DNA of 64,000 nucleotides, from assembly GCF_019702945.1 (NCBI RefSeq), contig NZ_AP024749.1, positions 1,798,001 through 1,862,000 on the forward strand, in the 5' to 3' direction. The DNA comes from Flavobacterium okayamense (GTDB lineage Bacteria > Bacteroidota > Bacteroidia > Flavobacteriales > Flavobacteriaceae). The notes below the pieces were generated by a model, which worked only from the letters and a program-made list of their open reading frames with translations, did not search any database and had not been told where the DNA came from. How positions within the stretch are numbered: the first letter of the stretch is position 1; the number at the start of each line of letters is the position of its first letter. The position numbers and the translations under genes were made by a program. Positions 35,239 through 44,986 of this stretch are shown here, one piece after another.

Positions 35239-36474
35239 GTGAGCAAGACCAATAAACTCAAAATATTTAATGATCCTATTTACGGATTTATTACTATACC
35301 GAATACTCTAATTTACGATTTAATTCAGCATCCATATTTTCAACGTTTACGAAGAATTTCTCAAATGGGAATGTCTTATCTAGTATATCCTGGAGCCCAT
35401 CATACACGATTTCATCATGCTTTAGGATGTTTGCATATTATGCAAAAAGCAGTTCAAACGTTACGTTTTAAAGGTGTTGAGATATCAAATAATGAAGAAA
35501 ACGCACTTTATATAGCTATTTTGTTGCATGATATTGGCCACGGACCATTTAGTCATGCAATGGAACATAGCATAGTAGAGGAAGTACACCATGAACAACT
35601 TTCTTTGTTGTTTATGGAACAATTGAATAAAGAATTTAACGGACAATTATCCTTAGCAATTCAAGTGTTTAAAGGTGAATATCACCGAAAATTCATGTTG
35701 CAACTGATTTCAAGTCAGTTAGATATGGATCGAATGGATTATTTAAAGCGTGATAGTTTTTACAGCGGCGTAGCAGAAGGAAATATCAATAGTGAACGAT
35801 TGATTCAAATGATGAATGTTGATAATGATGTTTTAGTTATTGAAGAAAAAGGAATTTATTCGGTTGAAAAATTCTTAGTAGCGCGAAGATTAATGTATTG
35901 GCAAGCTTATCTACATAAAACTTCGGTTGTTGGAGAATTAATCCTAACAAAAATATTAAAAAGAGCAAAAGAATTGGTCCAAAACGGAATTCAATTAGAA
36001 GCTAGTAAACCATTATCTTACTTTTTAGAAAATAAAGTCACATTAGAAGATTTTAATGAAAATGTTTTACAGAAGTTTAGCTATTTAGATGATTATGATG
36101 TTTTAAGTGCAATTAAAGCATGGCAATTTCATGATGATTATGTTCTGTCTAATTTGTGCCGAATGATAATTAATCGTGATTTGTTGAAAATTAAAATGTT
36201 GGATGAAAAACCTAGTAAAGAATTGGTGAAGTCATACAAACAAAAATTCATCAACTTAACGAAATTATCAGAAAAAGAAGTTGCATATTTTGTTTTTAAA
36301 GGAAGTTTAAAAAATCAGGCTTACAATAAACAAAGCGAACCCATTCATATTTATAAAAAAGATAAATCAATTGAAGATGTTGTAGAGGCTTCTGACCAAT
36401 TGCATCTCAAGGCTTTATCAAAACAAGTTACAAAATATTATATCTGTTTTCCAAAAGTAATTTTGGAGTCTTAA
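35239..36474 (+). CDS. HD-domain phosphohydrolase (dGTPase-like)
   Basis: 411 residues. The N-terminal HD domain shows FQRLRRISQMG, HTRFHHALG, ILLHDIGHGPFSHAMEH and the later SSQLDMDRMDYLKRDSFYSG, giving the full H...HD...D metal set. Related to dGTPase-like or YdhJ-like HD enzymes; the substrate is unknown. I place the start at GTG 35239 (MSKTNKLKIFNDPIYGF); TTG codons at 35218/35221 are the only alternatives. Divergent from porX with a 143-bp intergenic region. Confidence 0.9.
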   Translation: MSKTNKLKIFNDPIYGFITIPNTLIYDLIQHPYFQRLRRISQMGMSYLVYPGAHHTRFHHALGCLHIMQKAVQTLRFKGVEISNNEENALYIAILLHDIGHGPFSHAMEHSIVEEVHHEQLSLLFMEQLNKEFNGQLSLAIQVFKGEYHRKFMLQLISSQLDMDRMDYLKRDSFYSGVAEGNINSERLIQMMNVDNDVLVIEEKGIYSVEKFLVARRLMYWQAYLHKTSVVGELILTKILKRAKELVQNGIQLEASKPLSYFLENKVTLEDFNENVLQKFSYLDDYDVLSAIKAWQFHDDYVLSNLCRMIINRDLLKIKMLDEKPSKELVKSYKQKFINLTKLSEKEVAYFVFKGSLKNQAYNKQSEPIHIYKKDKSIEDVVEASDQLHLKALSKQVTKYYICFPKVILES

Positions 36475-36492
36475 CATTTTAATTTAATTTTA

Positions 36493-36500
36493 TACTTTTG
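36493..36500 (+). promoter_or_regulatory. Candidate -7 element for the lpx cluster
   Basis: TACTTTTG fits the TAnnTTTG -7 pattern 52 bp upstream of lpxD, but I see no TTG at the proper distance, so it is a partial match. Confidence 0.35.
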
Positions 36501-36552
36501 TGAAGTTAATTTTTAGCCAAATTTAGGTTAGAATTAAAACAATTTTTTTTAA

Positions 36553-37572
36553 ATGAAATTTACAGCAGCTCAAATTGCAGGCATTTTAGAAGGTGAAGTT
36601 TTTGGTAATCCAGAAGCTGAGGTTTTTAAACTTGCTAAAATAGAAGAGGGAACAGATGGTTCTTTAACTTTTTTAGCAAACCCGAAATATGCTAACTACA
36701 TATATACTACAAAAGCAACAATTACAATTGTTAATAATACATTTGAACCTGAACAAGAAGTTACTACAACTTTAATAAAAGTAGAAGATGCTTATAAATC
36801 ATTTTCTAAACTTTTAGAATATTACAATCAGGTTAAACTAATGAAATCAGGAATTGAGCAACCATCAGTTATTTCTGAAGGTGTTCAATATGGAGAAGGT
36901 TTATATTTAGGAAGCTTTTGCTACATTGGGAAAAATGTATCTATAGGAAAAAATGTAAAAATTTATCCAAATAGCTTTGTAGGCGACAATGTAGTTATTG
37001 GTGATAATTGTGTTTTATTTGCTGGCGCTAGAGTATATTCTGAAACTGTAATAGGAAATAATTGTACCATTCATTCTGGAACAATTGTAGGTTCTGATGG
37101 ATTCGGTTTTGCACCTCAAGAAGATGGTACATATACTAAAGTTCCACAAATTGGAAATGTAATTATCGAAGATAATGTAGAAATTGGAGCTTGTACAACA
37201 ATAGATAGAGCAACTTTAGGGTCAACGGTAATTCGCAAAGGAGTTAAGCTAGATAACCAAATTCAAATCGCTCATAATGTAGAGATTGGAGAGAATACGG
37301 TTATTGCTTCGCAAACAGGAATTGCAGGTTCTACAAAAATTGGGAAGAATTGCATGATTGGTGGTCAGGTTGGTATAGTTGGACACATTACAATTGGAAA
37401 CAATGTTAAGATTCAAGCACAATCAGGTATTGGTAAAAGTTTAAAAGATGGAGAAGTGGTTCAAGGGAGTCCTGCATTTAATTATGGGGACTTTGCAAAA
37501 TCATTTGTTCATTTTAGAAATTTACCTAAAATTGTAAGTGAAATAGAAGAAATTAAAAAGAATATAAATTAA
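36553..37572 (+). CDS. lpxD: UDP-3-O-acylglucosamine N-acyltransferase
   Basis: Third step of lipid A synthesis, adding a 3-hydroxyacyl chain to the amino group. The 339-residue protein has an N-terminal uridine-binding domain (1-100), a left-handed beta-helix of hexapeptide repeats, the catalytic His in [13 protein letters not shown] and the second conserved His in [10 protein letters not shown]. It leads the lipid A cluster, 10 bp before lpxC/fabZ. Confidence 0.96.
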   Translation: MKFTAAQIAGILEGEVFGNPEAEVFKLAKIEEGTDGSLTFLANPKYANYIYTTKATITIVNNTFEPEQEVTTTLIKVEDAYKSFSKLLEYYNQVKLMKSGIEQPSVISEGVQYGEGLYLGSFCYIGKNVSIGKNVKIYPNSFVGDNVVIGDNCVLFAGARVYSETVIGNNCTIHSGTIVGSDGFGFAPQEDGTYTKVPQIGNVIIEDNVEIGACTTIDRATLGSTVIRKGVKLDNQIQIAHNVEIGENTVIASQTGIAGSTKIGKNCMIGGQVGIVGHITIGNNVKIQAQSGIGKSLKDGEVVQGSPAFNYGDFAKSFVHFRNLPKIVSEIEEIKKNIN

Positions 37573-37582
37573 TTATAAAATC

Positions 37583-38971
37583 ATGGCTAAGCAAACTACT
37601 ATTGCTAGTGAAATTTCGTTAACTGGTGTAGGATTACATACTGGACAAGAGGTTAAAATGACTTTTAAGCCGGCACCTGAAAATAATGGTTATACTTTTG
37701 TTAGAGTTGATTTAGAAGGAGAACCAATTATTGAAGCAGATGCTAATTATGTTATTAACACTGATAGAGGAACTAATTTAGAGAAAAACGGAGTTAAAAT
37801 TCAAACTCCTGAACATGTTTTAGCAGCTCTTGTTGGTTCAGATGTAGATAATGTTATTATAGAATTAAATGCTTCTGAACTTCCAATAATGGATGGTTCT
37901 TCAAAGTATTTTGTTGAAGCTATTGAAAAAGTAGGTTTAGTAGAACAAAATGCTGAGCGCTTAGAATTTATAGTTAAAGATGTAATTTCTTATGTCGACG
38001 AAACTACAGGAAGTGAAATTACAGTTATTCCACACGATGAATATTGTGTAACAACAATGGTAGATTTTGGTACTAAAGTATTAGGAACTCAAAATGCTAC
38101 TATGAAATGTATCAAAGAATTTAAATCAGAGATTTCGAATTCTAGAACGTTTAGTTTTTTACATGAATTAGAAGCTTTATTAAATCATGGTCTAATTAAA
38201 GGTGGTGATTTAAATAATGCCATTGTATATGTAGATAAAGAGATTTCTCCGGATACTATGGAAAAATTAAAAGCAGCATTTAACAAAGAAAAAATTTCAG
38301 TTAAGCCTAATGGTATTTTAGATAATTTAACGCTTCATCATCCTAATGAGGCCGCACGCCATAAATTGCTTGATGTTGTTGGAGATTTATCATTAATTGG
38401 AAGAAGAATTAAAGGGAAAGTTATTGCTAACAAGCCAGGACATTTTGTCAATACTCAGTTTGCTAAAAAGCTTTCTAAAATTATTAAAATTGAAGAAAAG
38501 AACAATATTCCAACATACGATTTAAATAAGGAGCCATTATTGGATATTCATGGAATAATGGGATTATTACCACACAGACCACCATTTTTATTAGTAGATA
38601 AAATTTTAGAAATGTCTGATAATCATGTGGTAGGATTAAAAAATGTTACTATGAATGAAGATTTCTTCGTAGGACATTTTCCCGGAGCACCTGTTATGCC
38701 AGGAGTTTTAATCGTTGAGGCTATGGCTCAAACAGGAGGGATTTTAATTTTAAGTTCTGTTCCTGATCCAGAAAATTACTTGACATATTTTATGAAAATA
38801 GATAATGTTAAGTTTAAGAATAAAGTACTTCCCGGTGATACATTAATCTTTAAATTAGAATTATTATCACCAATAAGAAGAGGAATTTGCCACATGCAAG
38901 CTTATGCATATGCTAATGGAAAGTTAGTTACTGAAGCTGAATTAATGGCTCAAATAGTGAAAGTAAAATAG
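37583..38971 (+). CDS. lpxC/fabZ: Bifunctional LpxC deacetylase / FabZ dehydratase
   Basis: A 462-residue fusion. The LpxC part (about 1-305) has TPEHVLAALVG and the Zn-ligand region LTLHHPNEAARHKLLDVVGD. The FabZ part (about 320-462) has HRPPFLLVDKI and GHFPGAPVMPGVLIVEAMAQ with the catalytic His and Glu. The fusion joins the committed step of lipid A synthesis to fatty-acid dehydration and is standard in Bacteroidota. Confidence 0.97.
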   Translation: MAKQTTIASEISLTGVGLHTGQEVKMTFKPAPENNGYTFVRVDLEGEPIIEADANYVINTDRGTNLEKNGVKIQTPEHVLAALVGSDVDNVIIELNASELPIMDGSSKYFVEAIEKVGLVEQNAERLEFIVKDVISYVDETTGSEITVIPHDEYCVTTMVDFGTKVLGTQNATMKCIKEFKSEISNSRTFSFLHELEALLNHGLIKGGDLNNAIVYVDKEISPDTMEKLKAAFNKEKISVKPNGILDNLTLHHPNEAARHKLLDVVGDLSLIGRRIKGKVIANKPGHFVNTQFAKKLSKIIKIEEKNNIPTYDLNKEPLLDIHGIMGLLPHRPPFLLVDKILEMSDNHVVGLKNVTMNEDFFVGHFPGAPVMPGVLIVEAMAQTGGILILSSVPDPENYLTYFMKIDNVKFKNKVLPGDTLIFKLELLSPIRRGICHMQAYAYANGKLVTEAELMAQIVKVK

Positions 38972-39120
38972 TAATTAGTGAAAAGTAAAAAGTAATTAGT
39001 TTCTTTTAATTGATAATAATAATAAAAATGGAATAATTAGTATTTAGTATAAGTCAAACTTTTTTGAATCACTAAGTAAATGACTAATCACTAATCACTA
39101 ATTACTAATAACTTAAAAAT
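38972..39120. repeat. AT-rich spacer with repeated ATTAGTGA-type words
   Basis: The spacer between lpxC/fabZ and lpxA carries forward (AGTAATTAGTGAAAAG, AAAGTAATTAG) and inverted (CACTAATCACTAATTACT) copies of the same short word, able to form long imperfect hairpins. A related spacer lies at 40490-40566. No gene is seen. Confidence 0.55.
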
Positions 39121-39906
39121 ATGAATCAACCGTTAGCATATGTACATCCAGGAGCAAAAATTGCTCGTAATGTAGTTATTGATCCTTTTACAACGATTCA
39201 CAACAATGTAGAAATAGGTGAAGGAACTTGGATAGGTTCAAACGTAACCATTATGGAAGGAGCAAGAATAGGTAAAAACTGTAATATTTTTCCTGGAGCT
39301 GTAATAGCTGCAGTCCCACAAGATTTAAAATTTGGTGGAGAAGATTCACTTGCAGTAATTGGTGATGGAACTACTATTCGTGAATGTGTTACTATTAATA
39401 GAGGAACAGTTGCATCAGGTCAAACCGTAATTGGTAAAAACTGTTTAATTATGGCAACTGCACATATTGCTCATGATTGTCATATTGGAGATAATGCTAT
39501 TATTGTAAATGGTGTTGCTTTAGCAGGACATGTTGAGGTTGGAAATTTTGCAATTATTGGAGGTTTAGCAGCTGTACACCAATTTATTCATATTGGAGAC
39601 CATGCTATGATATCTGGAGGTTCTTTAGTGCGTAAAGATGTGCCTCCGTTCACTAAAGCTGCAAAAGAGCCTTTGTCTTATGTTGGAATTAACTCTGTAG
39701 GATTAAGGCGTAGAGGTTTTTCAACTGAAAAAATTAGAGAAATTCAAGACATTTACAGAATTTTATATCAAAAAAATTATAATACTTCACAAGCTTTAAG
39801 TATCATCGAAGCTGAAATGGAGGCAACTCCAGAACGAGATGAGATTGTTCAATTCATCAAAGGTTCATCAAGAGGTATAATGAAAGGATACTCAGGAATA
39901 TATTAA
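39121..39906 (+). CDS. lpxA: UDP-N-acetylglucosamine O-acyltransferase
   Basis: First acylation of lipid A. The 261-residue protein consists of a left-handed beta-helix, with the catalytic His in MATAHIAHDCHIGD, the chain-length ruler region GLAAVHQFIHIGDHAMISGGS, and the C-terminal helical domain (LRRRGFSTEKIREIQDIYR). The usual length is 255-265. Confidence 0.97.
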   Translation: MNQPLAYVHPGAKIARNVVIDPFTTIHNNVEIGEGTWIGSNVTIMEGARIGKNCNIFPGAVIAAVPQDLKFGGEDSLAVIGDGTTIRECVTINRGTVASGQTVIGKNCLIMATAHIAHDCHIGDNAIIVNGVALAGHVEVGNFAIIGGLAAVHQFIHIGDHAMISGGSLVRKDVPPFTKAAKEPLSYVGINSVGLRRRGFSTEKIREIQDIYRILYQKNYNTSQALSIIEAEMEATPERDEIVQFIKGSSRGIMKGYSGIY

Positions 39907-39928
39907 TAATCAATATAACAATTAAAAA

Positions 39929-40489
39929 ATGGCAAATACATCAGATATTAAGAACGGTCTTTGTATTAAATACAATCATGATATCTATAAAATTATTGAA
40001 TTTTTACACGTAAAACCAGGAAAAGGACCTGCATTCGTTAGAACAAAACTTAAATCACTTACAAATGGTAAAGTTTTAGATAACACCTTTTCTGCGGGAC
40101 ATAAAATTGATGTAGTTCGTGTAGAAACGCATACTTTTCAATATTTATATGCAGAAGGTCAAGATTTTCACTTTATGAATACTGAAACTTTCGAACAAAT
40201 CACATTAAATAGAGATGTATTAGATGCTCCAGATTTGTTGAAAGAAGGAGAAAATGTAATGGTTCAGATAAATACAGAAACTGATTTACCTTTATCTGTT
40301 GATATGGCCGCTTCAGTTATTTTAGAAGTTACATATACAGAACCTGGTGTGAAAGGAAATACAGCTACAAATGCTACAAAACCAGCAACTGTAGAAACTG
40401 GAGCAACAGTTAACGTGCCTTTATTTATTAATGAGGGTGATAAAATTAAAATTGATACTGCTACCGGTAAATACATGGAGCGTGTTTAA
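39929..40489 (+). CDS. efp: Elongation factor P
   Basis: Relieves ribosome stalling at polyproline. 186 residues, three beta-barrel domains (KOW-like, OB, C-terminal). The exposed loop is HVKPGKGPAF with the modifiable-position Lys at residue 32. Close to lpxA (22 bp), so cotranscription is likely. Confidence 0.97.
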   Translation: MANTSDIKNGLCIKYNHDIYKIIEFLHVKPGKGPAFVRTKLKSLTNGKVLDNTFSAGHKIDVVRVETHTFQYLYAEGQDFHFMNTETFEQITLNRDVLDAPDLLKEGENVMVQINTETDLPLSVDMAASVILEVTYTEPGVKGNTATNATKPATVETGATVNVPLFINEGDKIKIDTATGKYMERV

Positions 40490-40566
40490 TAAGTAAATAG
40501 TGAATAGTGATTAGTAATTGGTATCTTTTCCTAATCACTTTTTACTAATCACTAATTACTTTTACA
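40490..40566. repeat. AT-rich inverted-repeat spacer
   Basis: Contains GTGATTAGTAATTGG and the inverse words CTAATCACT and ACTAATCACTAATTAC, giving a possible hairpin between efp and the second lpxD. It is composed of the same words as the 38972-39120 spacer. Confidence 0.5.
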
Positions 40567-41499
40567 ATGAAGTTTTTTAAAGAACATACATTAAGTGAAA
40601 TTGCATCTATAATAGATTGTAAGTTTTTAGGAGATGCAAATTTTCCAGTTCTGGGAATGAATGAAATTCATGTTGTAGAACCGGGCGATATCGTTTTTGT
40701 AGATCATCCTAAGTACTACGATAAAGCCCTTCAGTCTGCTGCTACAATTGTTATAATTAACAAAGAAGTAGATTGCCCTGAAGGAAAAGCTTTATTAATT
40801 TCAGATGATCCATTTAGGGATTTTAATAAGCTTACAAAACATTTTAAACCTTTTACGGCTTCAAATTCTTCAATATCTGCAACTGCAGTAATTGGTAAGT
40901 CTTCAATAATTCAACCAAATTGTTTTATCGGACATAATGTTACAATTGGAGAGAATTGTATTATTCATGCTAATGTTACCATTTATGATAATACGGTTAT
41001 TGGTAATAATGTAGTTATCCAATCAGGAACAATTTTAGGTGCTGATGCTTTTTATTATAAGAAGCGTCCTGAGGGTTTTGATCAATTATTATCAGGGGGT
41101 AGAGTAATTATTGAAGACAATGTGGGTTTAGGAGCACTCTGTACAATTGATAAAGGTGTTACTGGAGATACAACTATAGGTGAAGGCACCAAAATTGATA
41201 ACCAAGTGCATGTTGGTCACGATACTATTATCGGAAAAAAATGTTTAATTGCTGCTCAAACGGGTATTGCTGGTTGTGTTGTAATTGAAGATGAGGTTAC
41301 ACTTTGGGGACAAGTTGGTACAACTAGTGGTATTACAATTGGTGCAAAATCAGTTATTCTTGGACAAACGGGAGTTACAAAATCGGTAGAAGGAAATAAA
41401 ACATATTTTGGAACGCCGATAGAGGAATCTCGTGAGAAGTTGAAACAACTGGCAAACATTAAAAAAATTCCAGATATAATTGAAAAATTAAAATCCTAA
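40567..41499 (+). CDS. LpxD-like N-acyltransferase paralogue
   Basis: 310 residues with the LpxD architecture: an N-terminal UDP-binding-like domain and a hexapeptide beta-helix. The catalytic His is retained ([14 protein letters not shown]). The second conserved position, GH in GIVGHITIG of the first copy, reads GTTSGITIG here, so that His is absent. The protein may use another substrate or chain. It overlaps the next gene by one base. Confidence 0.85.
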   Translation: MKFFKEHTLSEIASIIDCKFLGDANFPVLGMNEIHVVEPGDIVFVDHPKYYDKALQSAATIVIINKEVDCPEGKALLISDDPFRDFNKLTKHFKPFTASNSSISATAVIGKSSIIQPNCFIGHNVTIGENCIIHANVTIYDNTVIGNNVVIQSGTILGADAFYYKKRPEGFDQLLSGGRVIIEDNVGLGALCTIDKGVTGDTTIGEGTKIDNQVHVGHDTIIGKKCLIAAQTGIAGCVVIEDEVTLWGQVGTTSGITIGAKSVILGQTGVTKSVEGNKTYFGTPIEESREKLKQLANIKKIPDIIEKLKS

Positions 41500-41861
41500 T
41501 GAGTTTAGAAAGTATAGTTGAAAAACTTTATCTAGAGGATGGATTAAGAAATAGAGATTTTTTAAATTCGCTTTTAGATGAAGATTTTAAATTAGAATGG
41601 GACAGTTCGGTTGGTTCTAAAATTATGACTAAAGCAGAAATTTTAGAAATGGCAGATGAGCTTAAAGCTAATTATGAAGTTTCAAAAGTTTCTATTTTAG
41701 ATGTTGTACATAATGATACTAAGTTGGTAGTTCATTATTTACATCATGTTTCGACTATAGAAAATCCAAAAGAGCTAATTACTATTGCAAAAGTAGTCGT
41801 TATTTGGGAGTTCCGAAACAATAAAATTTTAAACGGATATCAAATTAGCAAAGCTGGATAA
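41499..41861 (+). CDS. NTF2/SnoaL-like protein
   Basis: 120 residues with a cone-like alpha+beta NTF2 pattern (SIVEKLYLEDGLRNRDFLNSLLDEDFKLEW, then strands LVVHYLHHVSTI and VVVIWEFRNNKILNGYQI). No catalytic motif. Translationally coupled to the LpxD paralogue (TAATG overlap), suggesting a functional link. Confidence 0.7.
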   Translation: MSLESIVEKLYLEDGLRNRDFLNSLLDEDFKLEWDSSVGSKIMTKAEILEMADELKANYEVSKVSILDVVHNDTKLVVHYLHHVSTIENPKELITIAKVVVIWEFRNNKILNGYQISKAG

Positions 41862-41950
41862 AAAAGTAATAAATTCTTAACTTAATTTGTCGCAAAAAGA
41901 TTATTTTTGCATCACTTGAAATAACACAATAGAAATTAAATAATAATAAA

Positions 41951-42823
41951 ATGAGCGTTTTAGTTAATAAAAATTCAAAAATAATTGTTCAAGGATTTAC
42001 TGGAAGTGAAGGAACTTTTCACGCTTCTCAAATGATTGAATACGGTTCAAATGTTGTAGGTGGAGTAACTCCAGGTAAAGGAGGCTCAATGCATTTAGAT
42101 AGACCAGTTTTCAATACAGTACAAGAGGCAGTTGAAAAAGCTGGAGCAGATACTTCAATTATTTTTGTTCCGCCTGCATTTGCTGCAGATGCAATTATGG
42201 AAGCTGCAGAAGCTGGAATTAAAGTAATTATTTGTATTACTGAAGGAATTCCTGTAGCGGATATGATTAAAGCTTACGATTATATTAAAGGTAAAGATTG
42301 CCGTTTAGTTGGTCCTAACTGTCCTGGTGTAATTACTCCAGAAGAAGCTAAAGTTGGTATTATGCCAGGTTTTGTTTTCAAAAAAGGAAAAGTTGGTATT
42401 GTGTCTAAATCAGGTACTTTAACTTATGAGGCAGCTGATCAAGTAGTGCGTCAAGGTTTTGGTATTACAACTGCTATCGGAATTGGTGGTGACCCAATTA
42501 TTGGAACTACAACTAAAGAAGCTGTTGAATTATTAATGAATGATCCAGAAACTGAGTGTATCATTATGATTGGTGAAATTGGTGGTCAATTAGAAGCTGA
42601 TGCTGCTAAATGGATTAAAGCTGATGGTAATCGTAAACCAGTAGTAGGTTTCATCGCTGGTGAAACTGCTCCTAAAGGTCGTACAATGGGTCACGCTGGT
42701 GCAATTGTTGGTGGTGCTGATGATACAGCAGAAGCTAAAAAACGCATCATGAGAGAACACGGAATTCACGTAGTAGATTCACCTGCTGAAATTGGTAAAA
42801 AAGTAAAAGAAGTTATTGGTTAA
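41951..42823 (+). CDS. sucD: Succinate-CoA ligase, alpha subunit
   Basis: Converts succinyl-CoA to succinate with substrate-level phosphorylation. The 290-residue protein has the CoA-binding [24 protein letters not shown], the [13 protein letters not shown] phosphate-binding region and the phospho-His motif [11 protein letters not shown]. sucC is not adjacent. Followed by a clear terminator. Confidence 0.97.
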   Translation: MSVLVNKNSKIIVQGFTGSEGTFHASQMIEYGSNVVGGVTPGKGGSMHLDRPVFNTVQEAVEKAGADTSIIFVPPAFAADAIMEAAEAGIKVIICITEGIPVADMIKAYDYIKGKDCRLVGPNCPGVITPEEAKVGIMPGFVFKKGKVGIVSKSGTLTYEAADQVVRQGFGITTAIGIGGDPIIGTTTKEAVELLMNDPETECIIMIGEIGGQLEADAAKWIKADGNRKPVVGFIAGETAPKGRTMGHAGAIVGGADDTAEAKKRIMREHGIHVVDSPAEIGKKVKEVIG

Positions 42824-42843
42824 TTTTCTGATAACTATAAAAT

Positions 42844-42872
42844 AAAAAGCCCTATTTGATAGGGCTTTTTTT
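42844..42872. terminator. Bidirectional terminator between sucD and the cytochrome c peroxidase gene
   Basis: An 11-bp stem AAAAAGCCCTA (42844-42854) with TAGGGCTTTTT (42860-42870), a 5-nt loop, and A and T runs on the two sides. The flanking genes converge. Confidence 0.92.
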
Positions 42873-42875
42873 ATT

Positions 42876-44048
42876 TTAGTTTGGAAAGGGATTGCTCCAT
42901 TTTTCATTAGTGTAAACATCACTTCCCGTTAGTGTATTTAAAAATGCTACAACTGCATTTACTTCGTTTAGTGTTAAATTTAATTGTTGTGGATTTCCAC
43001 CTGGTGTTAATCTAGGGTCTAAGTTTGTATTTCCTGGGGCAACATTTATTGAATTGTAATGATTTACTGTAGCTTGTAATGTAGAAAGATTTCCAGTATG
43101 CATAAATGGACCATTTGAATTTCCTGTTGGTGAAATTAAATCTCTCAAACTAGGTGCTTTTGTATTGTTTACATCAATTGTTGTTGTAGAACCTATGACT
43201 CCAATAATTCCATTGTTTAGTGATAATGGGTCAATATCAAATTCTGGTGCTCTATGACAACCTGCACAACCTAATCCACCTCCAGTTCTCGAACCCGTTC
43301 CATCAAATTGTGGAGGAGCTAAAAATAATTGTTTTCCCTGATTTTCTTCTGCAGTAAAATTTGTAAAAGGAGCTCCATCATTAGGAGCTAAGATTCTTCC
43401 TGCATCGTATTTAGAATCAAATGACTGAATACTTCTAACAAATTGTGCTAAAGCAGTTTGAATTTTTACTTCAGTAATTTCATTAGTTCCATATGCATAA
43501 TTAAATAATTCATTATAATAATCTATTGCACCTAATTTAGTAAGTAAATCTGTAAACGAAGGATCTCCATTTTCACCACTAAATCCCATTTCTCCATGAT
43601 CTTTAATAGGCATTGTACTTTGTTCTTCAAGAGAGTTAGCTCTTTCATTCCAAAAATATTTTACTTCATCAGAAAACCTATTGTTGATTAGTCGCATGGA
43701 ATGTCTTCCTGTAGTTCCATTAGCTCCAGAACTAGCTATTTCAGTATCACTAAATGCACTTTCTTGTTTATGACAAGTAGCGCAAGATGTAGTGTTGTTT
43801 GAAGATAAATTTGTATCATAAAATAAAACCCTACCAAGAGTTGCAATTTTGTCATTTATAGGATTATTAGTTCCGTTATCTTTGGTAATGTAATTAGGTA
43901 CATTTTGATTAGCATAATTTAGAGGACTACTTAAATGTAAGTTATTACCAAATGTATTTTCGATTGCATAGTAATCATATGAACTACTAGTGTTGTCGTT
44001 ACAAGATGTTAGCATAACAACAATCAATGATAAAATAAATATTCTCAT
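42876..44048 (-). CDS. Di-heme cytochrome c peroxidase (MauG/CcpA family) lipoprotein
   Basis: 390 residues; lipoprotein signal with Cys at 16 (MRIFILSLIVVMLTSC). Two heme c motifs: CATCH (89-93) and CAGCH (261-265). FSDTEIASSGANG, RLINNRF, APSLRDL and MHTGNLSTLQATVNHYN are typical of the family. It reduces hydrogen peroxide, or oxidises another substrate, in the periplasm using cytochrome c electrons. Confidence 0.93.
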   Translation of the reverse strand: MRIFILSLIVVMLTSCNDNTSSSYDYYAIENTFGNNLHLSSPLNYANQNVPNYITKDNGTNNPINDKIATLGRVLFYDTNLSSNNTTSCATCHKQESAFSDTEIASSGANGTTGRHSMRLINNRFSDEVKYFWNERANSLEEQSTMPIKDHGEMGFSGENGDPSFTDLLTKLGAIDYYNELFNYAYGTNEITEVKIQTALAQFVRSIQSFDSKYDAGRILAPNDGAPFTNFTAEENQGKQLFLAPPQFDGTGSRTGGGLGCAGCHRAPEFDIDPLSLNNGIIGVIGSTTTIDVNNTKAPSLRDLISPTGNSNGPFMHTGNLSTLQATVNHYNSINVAPGNTNLDPRLTPGGNPQQLNLTLNEVNAVVAFLNTLTGSDVYTNEKWSNPFPN

Positions 44049-44226
44049 AATAATTTGATTAGGTTATTCATATGACTTGTTATTTTTAAAAAGGTTTAAT
44101 TTGTCTCTATTTTTTTAAGAAACTAAATTCTTATATTTGCTTAACAAAAAACAAACAAATTAAATAAATGAATTGCTATTTATATATTAGCATTGCATTT
44201 GACCAAAAAACAATAAATTTTTACAA

Positions 44227-44973
44227 ATGAAATTATTAGAAGGAAAAGTTGCAATTATTACTGGAGCAAGTAGAGGTATTGGTAAAGGTATTGCTGAAAT
44301 ATTCGCAAAAAATGGAGCAAATGTTGCTTTTACATATAGTTCTTCTGCTTCATCAGCTGAAGAATTAGAAAAAGAGTTAACGGCTCTAGGTGTAAAAGCA
44401 AAAGGTTATAAATCAAACGCTGCTGATTTTAATGAAGCTGAAAAATTAGTAAACGATGTTTTGGCTGATTTCGGAACGGTAGATGTTTTAATAAATAATG
44501 CTGGAATTACTAAAGATAATTTGTTAATGAGAATGTCTGAAGAAGATTTTGATGCGGTTATTGATATCAATTTAAAATCGGTTTTCAATATGACTAAAGC
44601 GGTGCAAAGAACTATGTTAAAAAACAGAGCTGGTTCTATAATTAATATGAGTAGTGTTGTTGGTGTCAAAGGAAATGCTGGACAAGCAAATTATGCAGCA
44701 TCTAAAGCTGGTATGATTGGTTTTACTAAATCAATTGCTTTAGAGTTAGGTTCTCGTAATATTCGTTGTAATGCTATTGCTCCAGGTTTCATCGAAACTG
44801 AAATGACAGCTAAATTAAATGAAGATGTGGTTAAAGGATGGAGAGAAGGTATTCCATTAAAAAGAGGAGGATCACCTGAAGATGTGGCAAATGTATGTGT
44901 GTTCTTAGCTTCAGATATGAGTGCTTATGTTACAGGACAAGTAATTAATGTTGACGGTGGAATGTTAACATAA
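44227..44973 (+). CDS. fabG: 3-oxoacyl-[acyl-carrier-protein] reductase
   Basis: NADPH-dependent reduction in fatty acid elongation. A 248-residue short-chain dehydrogenase with TGASRGIGKGIAE, NNAGITKDNLLMRMSEEDF, the catalytic Ser in NMSSVVG, YAASKAG, and PGFIETEMT. A TATATTTG -7 box at 44132-44139 may drive it. Confidence 0.95.
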   Translation: MKLLEGKVAIITGASRGIGKGIAEIFAKNGANVAFTYSSSASSAEELEKELTALGVKAKGYKSNAADFNEAEKLVNDVLADFGTVDVLINNAGITKDNLLMRMSEEDFDAVIDINLKSVFNMTKAVQRTMLKNRAGSIINMSSVVGVKGNAGQANYAASKAGMIGFTKSIALELGSRNIRCNAIAPGFIETEMTAKLNEDVVKGWREGIPLKRGGSPEDVANVCVFLASDMSAYVTGQVINVDGGMLT

Positions 44974-44986
44974 TATTGAGTTTTAA

